From assembly GCA_016188145.1 (NCBI GenBank), contig JACPIJ010000053.1:1-37243 (forward strand): a DNA stretch of 37,243 nucleotides. The letters run 5' to 3'. Position numbers and translations under genes: made by a program. This DNA comes from Candidatus Woesearchaeota archaeon. Lineage in GTDB: Archaea > Nanobdellota > Nanobdellia > Woesearchaeales > UBA10216. The notes below the pieces were generated by a model. That model made no database searches, was not told where the DNA came from, and saw only the letters and a program-made list of their open reading frames with translations. Positions 12,990-20,827 of this stretch are shown here, one piece after another (position 1 is the stretch's first letter; each line of letters opens with the position of its first letter).

Positions 12990-15900
12990 TCATACCTCGC
13001 ACTTGCTGAAGCCGCACGTTTCGTTAAGGCAGCTGTGGCAGCCGTTCTCAATCTTTAGCGTTTTGTTGCCGCATGAGGGGCACAGGCTCAGCTTCATGTC
13101 AGAGGCTGTTATTTCTGTGCCGTTTTTGCCGTGTTCCTGCCTTGCTGCTGCGGCTGCCGCAATCTCCAGGCCTGCAGCTGCCTTTGTGAACACATATCTT
13201 CCCCCATCTTTTTTGAGCTGGCCGCTCCTTGCTGCGTGGTATACTGTTGTCAGCCTTCCGTTTGGCAGCGAAATCACATCATCCCCTCTCATCAGCTTCT
13301 GCTCTCCATCAGCCTCAACGTCGTAAGATTCTTCCGCGGCTTTTTGGAACTCTGATTTCTGCGTGCCCGTGCTCAGTATTGGATAGCGAGAGCCTTCCCT
13401 GTAGATGGTTATGCCCTTGAGGCCGTTCTTCCACGCGTCCAGGTAGACGTTTGATATTGTCTCAGGGTCAATGTCCTCAGGCAGGTTTACTGTTGATGAT
13501 ATGCTGTGGTCAACGTATTTCTGCCACAGGCCCTGAGTCATTACCCTCTTGCCCGGGTCGATGAAATGCGCTGTCCTGAAGAAATGCGCTGGCAGTATGC
13601 GCTTCAGCTCTTCGGCATCCTTGCATTTTTGCGCTTCTTCTGTCAGGTTGTGCTGCTGGATGTAGGCATCTACAGTCGAATGGAATATCTTGAAGAACAT
13701 GTTGCTGCCTCCGGAACTCAGCCCCTCAGACCTCCTGGTGTAGTAAAGCGCGAATACCGGCTCTATGCCTCCGCTGACTCCTATGAAGTTCCTGTCGCCA
13801 AGCTTGTAGCCGAGCACTATGTTTGATATAGTCCCTGTTGGCGCTATTGAAAGGATTGCGATGTTCCTGAGCCCCTTCTTCCTTGTCAGCTCCTTTGTTT
13901 CGTCTGTAAGCACTTCCTGGAAGAAGCTTCCTTTGCTGTAGGCCTGGTACTCGAATATCGGCGATGGCGTTTTCTCCTCTGCCAGGTTTGCCGATGCCTG
14001 ATATGCCGTGTTGGAAAACAACTTGGCAGATTCTTCAAGTATCTTTACGCCTTCCTCGCTGTCATAGCCAATGCCAAGCTGGTTAAGCATGTCTGCTATG
14101 CCCATAACCCCAAGCCCGACCCTTCTGGTCTCGTAAGCCGCCTTCCGCTGCTTTTCCATGGGATTCAGGAGCTCGTTCCATGTAACAACATTATCAAGGA
14201 ACCTCACGGCAAGGGCTATTGTTTCCTTTATGCTGTCCCAGTCTATCTCTGCTTTTCCTGTGTATCCGTTTTTGACAAACCTTGACAGGTTTACCGATGC
14301 CAGGTTGCATGCCCCGCCGTCTTCAAGTGGGACCTCAGCGCAAGGATTCGTGCTCGCTATCGGCCTTCCGACATAGTTGGATGGCGAGTACTTGCTCATT
14401 GTGGACCAGAATATCAGCCCTGGCTCGGCTGTCCTGTAGTTGCCTTCTATAAAGGCGTTCCATATGGTTCTTGCCTTTACCAGCCGCTTTATCTCATTGG
14501 TTTCCCTTGAATTGTAATAAAGCATGAAGTCTCCTGCGTGCTTGATTGCAAGGTCAAACTCGGAGCTCCTGTCAGGAAAGACAATGTCGCCAAACATGTC
14601 CCTCTTCCCAACATCAGCCAGGTCCCTCTCGCTTAACGGCCCTGCGCCGTGCTCTGACAGGAACTTGTTCAGCTCTTGCAGCGTGTCAAAGGCTTTCAGC
14701 AACCGGTATTTTTCTATCGGCTTTGATGGTATACCGTATGAGTAGTGCACTGCCCCTCCTTGCATGATTCCAAGCCCGGATACCGCCTTGTCTTTCAGGT
14801 AAACAAGGAGCTTTTCAGTCCCGTACTTGTTCTGTTCCTCGACTGCCTGCATGAACTCGTCTGTTACTTTGAGGCTGATATTTGCAAACCTCACCTGCGT
14901 GTTTTCCCTCACCTGCCTTTCTATCTCCCTAAGCTGCTTCTCGTTGAACTGGCTGGACCACTTGCACTGCTCAACTATCTGGTTTGTCACCCAGTTCGGT
15001 ATCTTCTTCACGTTTATGAAGTGCGGGCTGTCAGGGTGCTTTATGTCGATGGTAAGCATAAGGGCTCCCCTTCTTCCTGACTGCCCAATCAGCCCTGTGG
15101 TTAGTGAAAACAGCTCCATGAAGGAAACGCTTCCTGTTGATGTATCAGCCGCGTTGTGAACTACGGAGCCTTTCGGCCTGAGCACAGAGATATCAACCCC
15201 AATCCCCCCGCCATAAGAATAAGTCCTGGCGCATTCGTAAGCTGACTGGTAGATTGCTTCTATGTTGTCCTCTGCTATGAGCGAGACAAAGCAATTGGCC
15301 AGTGTCTTTAGCCTGTATAAATCCCCTCCTCCGGCAATAACCCTTCCCCCAGGCACAAAATAGCCCTCGTACAGCGCCCTGTAGAACCGTGCTGCCCACT
15401 CCTGCTGCTTTTCAGGCGTTGACTCAACAGCCGCCATAAAGGCAGCCAGCCTCGAAAAAGAATCCTCAGGCCTTTTCTCAATCAGCTTGTTGCCAAGGTC
15501 TTTCAGGAAGTATTTCTTCTGGTAGATGCTTGTTGCCAGCTCATTCGCATTAAGGTAATCGCTGGGATGAACTGGCAGTTCCCCTTTCTTTTGCATGTCT
15601 TTCAGGTAGAACAGGAGGTTCTTGTAAGCCTCAATCCTGTCGTATCCTATGATTGATGCGAGCTTGCTCTTATGGGCAAACATGTCAAGCAGCGCTGTCT
15701 TTTCCCCATCGCTGCCCTTTGCAGCTTCAGCAGCAGCCTGCCTTAGCTCTGCCCTCTTTGCCCTGTAAAGTATATACGCTTTCGCTGTTTTTGCGTGGCC
15801 TTCCTCTATCAGAACTTTTTCAACAGCATCCTGGGCTTCTTCCACTGTTGGTATCTTCTCGTTTTTTGCCATAAAATCAACAACAAGGCTTGTCAGGCGC

Positions 15901-16064
15901 TCAGCCTCTTTCCTGTCGCTTCCGCCAACAGACCTTGCAGCCTTCATGATGGCAGAGGTTATTTTTTCAGGGTCAAAGTTAACGACCCTTCCGTCCCTCT
16001 TGACTACCTTGGAAATCCTGCTGACAGACATGGCTTTCCCTGCATCGAAGGCTTTTGGTGTCAT
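12990..16064 (-). CDS. nrdJ: Adenosylcobalamin-dependent (class II) ribonucleotide reductase
   Basis: A 1024-residue enzyme converting ribonucleoside phosphates to deoxyribonucleotides. It has an N-terminal ATP-cone (VVKRDGRVVNFDPEKI, about residue 20), the first redox cysteine in LANCFVSL (about residue 257), the radical-site motif NPCAE (about residue 577) followed by GGACNLASVNLSRF, and a C-terminal zinc ribbon CPSCGN...CGFSKC. Class II is supported by size, the tail and the adjacent adenosyltransferase. GAGGT eight bases before the ATG at 16064 supports this start; MSVSRISK at 16031 is an alternative. No small radical subunit gene (nrdB) is nearby. Confidence 0.93.
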   Translation of the reverse strand: MTPKAFDAGKAMSVSRISKVVKRDGRVVNFDPEKITSAIMKAARSVGGSDRKEAERLTSLVVDFMAKNEKIPTVEEAQDAVEKVLIEEGHAKTAKAYILYRAKRAELRQAAAEAAKGSDGEKTALLDMFAHKSKLASIIGYDRIEAYKNLLFYLKDMQKKGELPVHPSDYLNANELATSIYQKKYFLKDLGNKLIEKRPEDSFSRLAAFMAAVESTPEKQQEWAARFYRALYEGYFVPGGRVIAGGGDLYRLKTLANCFVSLIAEDNIEAIYQSAYECARTYSYGGGIGVDISVLRPKGSVVHNAADTSTGSVSFMELFSLTTGLIGQSGRRGALMLTIDIKHPDSPHFINVKKIPNWVTNQIVEQCKWSSQFNEKQLREIERQVRENTQVRFANISLKVTDEFMQAVEEQNKYGTEKLLVYLKDKAVSGLGIMQGGAVHYSYGIPSKPIEKYRLLKAFDTLQELNKFLSEHGAGPLSERDLADVGKRDMFGDIVFPDRSSEFDLAIKHAGDFMLYYNSRETNEIKRLVKARTIWNAFIEGNYRTAEPGLIFWSTMSKYSPSNYVGRPIASTNPCAEVPLEDGGACNLASVNLSRFVKNGYTGKAEIDWDSIKETIALAVRFLDNVVTWNELLNPMEKQRKAAYETRRVGLGVMGIADMLNQLGIGYDSEEGVKILEESAKLFSNTAYQASANLAEEKTPSPIFEYQAYSKGSFFQEVLTDETKELTRKKGLRNIAILSIAPTGTISNIVLGYKLGDRNFIGVSGGIEPVFALYYTRRSEGLSSGGSNMFFKIFHSTVDAYIQQHNLTEEAQKCKDAEELKRILPAHFFRTAHFIDPGKRVMTQGLWQKYVDHSISSTVNLPEDIDPETISNVYLDAWKNGLKGITIYREGSRYPILSTGTQKSEFQKAAEESYDVEADGEQKLMRGDDVISLPNGRLTTVYHAARSGQLKKDGGRYVFTKAAAGLEIAAAAAARQEHGKNGTEITASDMKLSLCPSCGNKTLKIENGCHSCLNETCGFSKCEV

Positions 16065-16359
16065 GTTTCATTACCTCGCAATAAATACAACCTGTTGTGT
16101 TTCTCTCCCGTCTAGAACCCCAATATGTTGTGGTTTCTGGGTTTACCTCTATTTAAAGGTTTTTGTGCCCAAAACTATATTAGCCATAACTCATGACAGA
16201 ATTTCTAGTTTTTGATTGGCCTTTTCCAAAAAGGTCATGCCGTTGCAATAGATTGGAACACATCAATCGCAGTTGGTATAAGTTTTATATAAAACGCTAT
16301 CTGATGCCGCCCTTTCTGGATAATAAAATATATATACGGCGACTAACATGGTGCCGTAT
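16065..16359. promoter_or_regulatory. Divergent intergenic region between the reductase and the unknown gene at 16360
   Basis: No gene seen. A minus-strand TATA box (CTTTAAATAG, about 16150-16160) gives the reductase a leader of roughly 60 bases ending in GAGGT. A T-rich hairpin lies at 16218-16236 (8 bp with one G-T, 3-base loop) within a TTTTTGATTGGCC...AAAAGGTCATG context like that at 12083-12160. A plus-strand TATA box sits at 16325-16335. Confidence 0.55.
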
Positions 16360-16361
16360 AT
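16332..16361 (+). promoter_or_regulatory. TATA box and 9 bp inverted repeat around the start codon (candidate operator)
   Basis: ATATACGGC at 16332-16340 is the exact inverse of GCCGTATAT at 16353-16361, separated by 12 bases. The left arm overlaps the end of the TATA box and the right arm covers the ATG at 16360, so a bound protein would block both TBP and the start site. Confidence 0.55.
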
Positions 16362-16896
16362 GAACCAAGTCAGCGTTGTCAAACAATCCTTTGCTGAATT
16401 TCCTGGTTTAGAACGGCATGTGGTCGAGTTTGGTAGCGCCAAGATATTCATCGATACTTATCCCGATCTGTATTCTGCTTACTGGTGGTGTAAATTAAAT
16501 CCCCTGACGATTACAGCCGAGGTTAGGCGTCTTTACACAGAGATGATGCCGCAAAGCCTGAGAGGGAAAACCTTTCCAACATGGTTATATACTCAGAGCG
16601 GTGGCGTTAAAGGTGAACAACTTGGTCCTATGGAACTGAGCGAAGCTTTAAGCCGTTTACCAACTCCAGCTCCTGATTTCTTCAGGTCCTACACGCCAAC
16701 TTTTGATGTTGTGGTTAACCGGAACTCGCAAAGTGTGCCAGAGGGCCCGGCAATTCTTTCAAAAATTGCAGTTCCTGGTTTAATTCTTCAGTTCTATGAA
16801 GCCACTTCAGGCAATGTACTGGGAGAAATTAAAGGTCAATTAGAGCAAAAGCTTACAGAGCTTCTAAGAACGTATCAAGCATTACCGCAAAAGTAA
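16360..16896 (+). CDS. Unrecognised soluble protein
   Basis: A 178-residue protein that I cannot assign. It has no signal peptide or membrane segment. It is Pro/Tyr/Phe-rich in the middle (PTPAPDFFRSYTPTFDVVV) and ends in a helical, Glu/Gln/Leu-rich tail (about residues 145-175). The ATG at 16360 is preferred over 16348 because it lies about 27 bases from the TATA box, giving a leaderless message. A 9 bp inverted repeat spans the promoter and start. The gene is followed 39 bases later by a membrane-protein gene with its own TATA box. Confidence 0.6.
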   Translation: MNQVSVVKQSFAEFPGLERHVVEFGSAKIFIDTYPDLYSAYWWCKLNPLTITAEVRRLYTEMMPQSLRGKTFPTWLYTQSGGVKGEQLGPMELSEALSRLPTPAPDFFRSYTPTFDVVVNRNSQSVPEGPAILSKIAVPGLILQFYEATSGNVLGEIKGQLEQKLTELLRTYQALPQK

Positions 16897-16935
16897 TCTA
16901 AAGCTTTAAAAATCTGCCATCTAATCTGTAGTAGT

Positions 16936-17337
16936 ATGCCAGGAGCGATACCTCACATCATAGCTGGCCTCTTGTCAGCCGCAATTGTGCACAAAAAGCA
17001 CATGCGGCTTGAGTTCAGCCTTGCAATCTTCATTGGCAACCTTCTTCCTGACGCGATAAGGCAGGGCATCTCCGCAATAACCCAAGGCACACTGGACGTT
17101 TTGCACGTTAAGCAGGACAGGCTGTTCAACTTTCTCTCAGCAACTACCAACAGCCCTGCAAACTGGTTCGCTCTTGGCTTCTTCCTGCTGCTGCTCATAA
17201 CTTTCTTTTACCATTACCACGTTATCAAGAAAAAGCGGCTGTGGGAGTACGAGGAGATCTATATCTTCCTCCTGATAGGCATAATCACGCATCTCGTCAT
17301 GGATGCGCTGATTGTAGAGAAAGGGCCGTGGTTTTAA
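16936..17337 (+). CDS. Membrane protein resembling YdjM-type metal-dependent hydrolases
   Basis: A 133-residue protein with about three membrane segments and conserved-looking polar residues at their ends: PHIIAGLLSA at the start, FIGNLLPDAIRQG (LPD), and IITHLVMDAL near the C terminus. The set His, LPD and HxxxD recalls the YdjM/DUF457 family of membrane-bound metal-dependent hydrolases, but it is shorter and the match is by pattern only. A TATA-like box (CTTTAAAAATC, about 16902-16912) is about 27 bases before the ATG. Confidence 0.6.
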   Translation: MPGAIPHIIAGLLSAAIVHKKHMRLEFSLAIFIGNLLPDAIRQGISAITQGTLDVLHVKQDRLFNFLSATTNSPANWFALGFFLLLLITFFYHYHVIKKKRLWEYEEIYIFLLIGIITHLVMDALIVEKGPWF

Positions 17338-17356
17338 CTTCTTTCAGATTGGCCTT

Positions 17357-18103
17357 TCAGGCTTTTGAAATCTTCCATATAAGCTCAAAATATTCCTTCA
17401 TCCCATTGGCAATGTGCTGGTTCTCTATAAGTATTCCCAACGGCTCTTCCTCCAGCCATGTGATTATCACTGTTTTGTTATCATACACGTTGATTGTTGC
17501 AGAGGGACTGTAGGGGGCAGGCATAAATCTCACTTTAGTATACGGCATTCTGGAAAGCTTTTTTCCCCTGCCCCTTTCGCAGCTGTTGAACAAAAACCTT
17601 TCTTTAATCTTCTTTGCAACCCTCCTTTCATGGAACTTTGTAAGGTAGTGCTTGAGTATTTTCGGCGCTTTGCTTTCGGCGCCCAGGATAAGGTTTTCCC
17701 TGCCTGTTTCAAGTATGTTCTCAAAGATTGTCTTAAGCCCTTCCCTCCCGCGGAAAACGCTCGCTTCATGCTTGAAAGAAGAGAACCTGTAATTTGATAT
17801 CAGCTCCGGAAGCATCGCTTTTATGTCACTGTAGCTGTCCTTAATCCTTTCCTCTTTTTCAGTCAGAACCTGAAGCAGCCTGTTCGGGTGGGCAGCTTCA
17901 AAGAGTCTCTTTTTGCCCTGCCTGTAGTAGCTTACCAAGCCTTTTTCAATCAGGCGCTCTATGCAGTCATACACGTTCCTCCTGTGTATGCCTGCTTTTG
18001 AGGTTATTTTCCCTGCGTTTGAGGGCCCCAGGTAAAGCAGCGTTAGGTAGACTTTTGCTTCCTGGGCAGTAAGCCCGACCTTTATGAGCGAGTAAGTGTT
18101 CAC
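17357..18103 (-). CDS. TrmB-family transcriptional regulator
   Basis: A 248-residue regulator. The N-terminal winged helix reads LTAQEAKVYLTLLYLGPSNAGKI, then the recognition helix GIHRRNVYDCIERLIEKGLVS and wing (RQGKKRLFEAAHP), a short coiled linker (LTEKEERIKDSY), and a C-terminal domain ending in VIITWLEEEPLGILIEN. TrmB proteins usually sense sugars and bind palindromes near TATA boxes. The start is a GTG at 18103 preceded by GAGGGG; a TATA box lies at about 18134-18143. A perfect 9 bp palindrome lies just beyond it, shared with the divergent carbamate-kinase operon. Confidence 0.88.
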   Translation of the reverse strand: MNTYSLIKVGLTAQEAKVYLTLLYLGPSNAGKITSKAGIHRRNVYDCIERLIEKGLVSYYRQGKKRLFEAAHPNRLLQVLTEKEERIKDSYSDIKAMLPELISNYRFSSFKHEASVFRGREGLKTIFENILETGRENLILGAESKAPKILKHYLTKFHERRVAKKIKERFLFNSCERGRGKKLSRMPYTKVRFMPAPYSPSATINVYDNKTVIITWLEEEPLGILIENQHIANGMKEYFELIWKISKA

Positions 18104-18133
18104 ATCCCCTCGCGCTCGTCAGGCAGGTCGGAC

Positions 18134-18180
18134 TTTTATAAATTTTGTGGTGATACTAATTCACCACAAGACTTAATATT
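18134..18180. promoter_or_regulatory. Divergent promoter with a perfect palindrome between two TATA boxes
   Basis: TTGTGGTGA (18145-18153) is the exact inverse of TCACCACAA (18161-18169), separated by 7 bases. On the left is the minus-strand TATA box of the TrmB gene (18134-18143); on the right is a TATA-like CTTAATATT (18172-18180) for the plus-strand operon. A dimer bound here would cover the BRE/TATA area of both promoters. TrmB itself is the obvious candidate, and this is inference. Confidence 0.7.
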
Positions 18181-18202
18181 AATGTTAATGCGTCTTTCAG
18201 GC

Positions 18203-18358
18203 ATGAAATTATCCGAACTGCTTACTAGAATCTGTGCACGTTTCTGGATAGTGGGATCTTCGCTAAAAATAAACTGTTATGTTGATCCTGGAAAGACCAG
18301 TGAACTGGCTGCAAGTTTAAAGAGTGGCGCATGCATAGTTTGCGCAGTGGGAACATGA
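18203..18358 (+). CDS. Tiny ORF 1 of the carbamate-kinase operon (51 residues)
   Basis: A possible small protein beginning MKLSELLTRICARFWIVG and ending SGACIVCAVGT. The ATG at 18203 is 27 bases from the centre of the TATA-like box at 18172-18180, consistent with leaderless translation; an in-frame ATG at 18182 is too close to it. Its stop overlaps the next ATG as ATGA (18355-18358). Three cysteines are present. No family is recognised. Alternatively this and the next ORF are one roughly 98-residue protein split by a frameshift or sequencing error. Confidence 0.45.
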   Translation: MKLSELLTRICARFWIVGSSLKINCYVDPGKTSELAASLKSGACIVCAVGT

Positions 18359-18498
18359 AACGCCCTGTAAACAATTACTACATGCAAGTTTACCTTTCAA
18401 GAAGCGTGCGTCAGCTGTCCCTCGGCGCAGGCCTTTTGCTGTATACAGAAGAAAATGAAAGGAGTCTGCTCCAAAAACAGGGTAACTTCGCATGTTGA
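18355..18498 (+). CDS. Tiny ORF 2 of the carbamate-kinase operon (47 residues)
   Basis: A possible small protein beginning MKRPVNNYYMQVYLSR and ending with a single Cys. It overlaps ORF 1 by four bases and the carbamate-kinase start by seven (18492-18498). This is the overlap pattern of translationally coupled genes, as seen three genes in a row downstream. No family is recognised. Read through, ORF 1 plus ORF 2 could form a single domain; which is correct cannot be decided from one sequence. Confidence 0.45.
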   Translation: MKRPVNNYYMQVYLSRSVRQLSLGAGLLLYTEENERSLLQKQGNFAC

Positions 18499-19469
18499 CC
18501 AACAGTAACGGGCGTAAAAGAACTGGTAAGCCGATTGCGGTTATAGCGTTGGGCGGAAACGCCATCTGCGCTTCTGAAGACGGCTCACAGGAAGTTGACG
18601 AGCTTGCATTGAAAAAAACAGCAGAAAGCCTTTTGGCTATGCTGCGGTTATTTGAATCATTGGTGGTCACTTATGGAAATGGTCCGCAGGTCGGGAATGA
18701 TTTCTTGCGCTCTGAATTATCAAGAAATGAGGTTTCTCCTTTGGAACTTTATCAATGCACGGCAAATACTCAGGGGAGAATCGGCTCTGCTCTTGAGCTT
18801 GCGATCAGGAATGCCTCTAGAGGGACTCACACAGAGGTATACTGCGTTTTAAGCCACGTTATCGTCTCTGAGGATTCTTATGTGCATTTGACAAAGCCAA
18901 TAGGCCCGTTTTACGATAAGTCGCAGGCTTTGGAAATAGACCAGTGCAGCCAACTGATCAAGGAAGTTGCTCCAGGAAAATTCAGGCGGATTGTTGGTTC
19001 CCCAATGCCCGTTAGCATAGTGGAGCAGGAAGAAATAGAGGGCTTACTTGGCCCCGGGAAAGTCATTCTTGCATGCGGCGGTGGTGGCGTGCCTGTTGCT
19101 TACCGTGGCAATGAGCTTGTGCCTGTTCAGGCTGTGATAGACAAGGACCTGACTTCCTCTCTCTTGGCGCAGAACTTGAATGCCGATATGTTCCTGATAG
19201 CGACCAAGACGGATGGCGTGGCACTTGGCTTTAATGCCTCTCCTCGGTACATTAGCAAATTGACTGTTGATGAAGCGCTTTATCACTTGCACAATGGCGA
19301 ATTCCCCTCTGGCAGCATGGGCCCGAAGGTGAGCGCATGCATCAGCTACGTCTGGAATACGGGAAAAGAAGCTGTAATAACATCCTTGGACAAGATGGTG
19401 GACGCTGCTCTCGGCAAAGCTGGGACAAGGTTTATTAATCATGAAGCGTTCGCTCTTTCGGCAAAATGA
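18492..19469 (+). CDS. Carbamate kinase homologue (amino-acid kinase fold)
   Basis: A 325-residue protein matching carbamate kinases throughout: VIALGGNAI, VVTYGNGPQVGNDFL, TKPIGPFYDKSQ, ILACGGGGVPVAYRG, VIDKDLTSSLLAQ and GSMGPKVSA. Carbamate kinase interconverts carbamoyl phosphate plus ADP with carbamate plus ATP. Differences from the norm include Tyr for His in TYGNGPQVG and Thr/Lys in ATKTDGVALG where ILTDVD is usual, so another acyl phosphate is possible. No arginine deiminase or ornithine carbamoyltransferase gene is next to it. It is the third gene of a five-gene overlapping operon. Confidence 0.85.
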   Translation: MLTNSNGRKRTGKPIAVIALGGNAICASEDGSQEVDELALKKTAESLLAMLRLFESLVVTYGNGPQVGNDFLRSELSRNEVSPLELYQCTANTQGRIGSALELAIRNASRGTHTEVYCVLSHVIVSEDSYVHLTKPIGPFYDKSQALEIDQCSQLIKEVAPGKFRRIVGSPMPVSIVEQEEIEGLLGPGKVILACGGGGVPVAYRGNELVPVQAVIDKDLTSSLLAQNLNADMFLIATKTDGVALGFNASPRYISKLTVDEALYHLHNGEFPSGSMGPKVSACISYVWNTGKEAVITSLDKMVDAALGKAGTRFINHEAFALSAK

Positions 19470-20827
19470 CTCTTGTTGTTCCACACGGGCTCGGGAAAGT
19501 ACAGAGGATGCCTTATGCACTCTGGGGTGAGTTAAGGGAAATTTCTAGCCAGGATGAACTTGTGGAGTTTATGCAGGCCAATGAGCCAATGCTTGGAGGC
19601 TTTGTTGCAAAAAGGCTTTCAGCCGGCAAGGCAGAAGCTCTTTTTAGCAGCGGCCGCATAGAAAAGCGCCAGGAAGCTTATTACCTTGCAGAAGTTCTGA
19701 AAAGTGTCATCTTAAGAGGGGGAGGCAGTTCATTAATCGGTTGGGCGTTGTGGAGCGCAAATGGTGTTCCCGAAACAAGATTTGAAAGGCTCCCTTGTGG
19801 AGAAGCGGCTTTGAATATCGCAGGCATTCACGTAAATGTGCCTGTTTCCTACTCCATCAAAGTAGATGAATGCATTATGTCCAGGCTTGAAGCAGCCACG
19901 CTTATGCTGCACACCATACTTTCGGCAGGCCAAGTCAAGCTCCTGACAAGGGCCGATTATGTGTTTGAGCGCGATTCTGTCGGCAACATTGTGCCCTGTT
20001 TGGTTGATGTTGGCGAATCAAACCTGAGTTTTGCCCTGAGTGATGCGCTATTTGACGTTTTCCAGAAATTTGCCCCGGCAAAAATGCCTGCCTTGCTTAG
20101 CCATTATCTTGAGGGTGCTCTAAAAGCCTACGGAAGACCTCCCAAATCCGCCGCCGTGATTGCAGAAGATGCAAAGATGATAAAGGACATGCCTTACGAG
20201 TTTGCTGCCCTGTCTGCAGGGCTTGAGCGAAGGGTGATGCGCAAAGGTCCTGCACCATCAGTCGTCGTTACCAATGTTGGCGAGCTCGCCAAGGCAGATT
20301 CTTTAAAATATGATTTTGTGCTCAGATGTTTTCGTTCAGCAGCGGCAGCAGATGCATTTAAGGTTCTATTGCCCGAAGAAAATGCAAGTGCTGAAGTGCC
20401 TTTTGTTGTTGATGGTCTCGAGTTCGTCTCGGCTTACGGGAAAAGCCGTGTCCGGGAAGCTGTTGAGCAGAACAGGCCTCAGCTTGCAGGATTGGTCAAG
20501 GTTCCCTTTTCCGAGGTTTTTGAACTGAAAGAAGGCAGTCTTGAAGCCACTATAGAGCAAATCTTTTGCTCGTTCTTAGGCAAAGGCACTGGGGATATTG
20601 TGATAAAGCCTGCGGCAAAGCCTGTTGGAGCGTCATCTATCGCGTTTTTTTACAATGTTTGCAATCCTTACCACCTTGAGCAGGCAGGCTACAACATGGC
20701 GAAGCTTTATAGGAGGGGAATCAGGAACATAATCGTTGAGGAATCCGTTGGAAACGGAGTTGCGGGTGGTAGAAAAGCAGAAATAAGGGTTTTTGCATTA
20801 GGCTACAACCGAGATGAGAGTGCATGA
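19466..20827 (+). CDS. Unrecognised protein with an ATP-grasp-like C-terminal part
   Basis: A 453-residue protein overlapping the kinase by ATGA. The first 240 residues match nothing I know. From about residue 265 it reads like an ATP-grasp ligase: an open strand VVVTNVGELAKADSL, then GDIVIKPAAKPVGASSI (Lys strand plus glycine-rich loop), then NIIVEESVG followed by AEIRVFALGY. The protein stops shortly after this, so the last ATP-grasp segment with the metal-binding Asp/Glu/Asn residues is missing or moved. ATP-grasp enzymes join a carboxylate to an amine via an acyl phosphate. The assignment is tentative. Confidence 0.55.
   Translation: MTLVVPHGLGKVQRMPYALWGELREISSQDELVEFMQANEPMLGGFVAKRLSAGKAEALFSSGRIEKRQEAYYLAEVLKSVILRGGGSSLIGWALWSANGVPETRFERLPCGEAALNIAGIHVNVPVSYSIKVDECIMSRLEAATLMLHTILSAGQVKLLTRADYVFERDSVGNIVPCLVDVGESNLSFALSDALFDVFQKFAPAKMPALLSHYLEGALKAYGRPPKSAAVIAEDAKMIKDMPYEFAALSAGLERRVMRKGPAPSVVVTNVGELAKADSLKYDFVLRCFRSAAAADAFKVLLPEENASAEVPFVVDGLEFVSAYGKSRVREAVEQNRPQLAGLVKVPFSEVFELKEGSLEATIEQIFCSFLGKGTGDIVIKPAAKPVGASSIAFFYNVCNPYHLEQAGYNMAKLYRRGIRNIIVEESVGNGVAGGRKAEIRVFALGYNRDESA

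Noticed and set aside
16555-16580. CTGAGAGGGAAA inside the 178-residue gene matches part of twin-hairpin element E
   Set aside because: Only 12 bases match, the second arm and the second hairpin are absent, and codons read normally (LRGK); treated as chance.
20216-20226. GCCCTG-tctg-CAGGGC style hairpin in the ATP-grasp-like gene
   Set aside because: A single 6 bp hairpin inside coding sequence with no partner hairpin; expected by chance.
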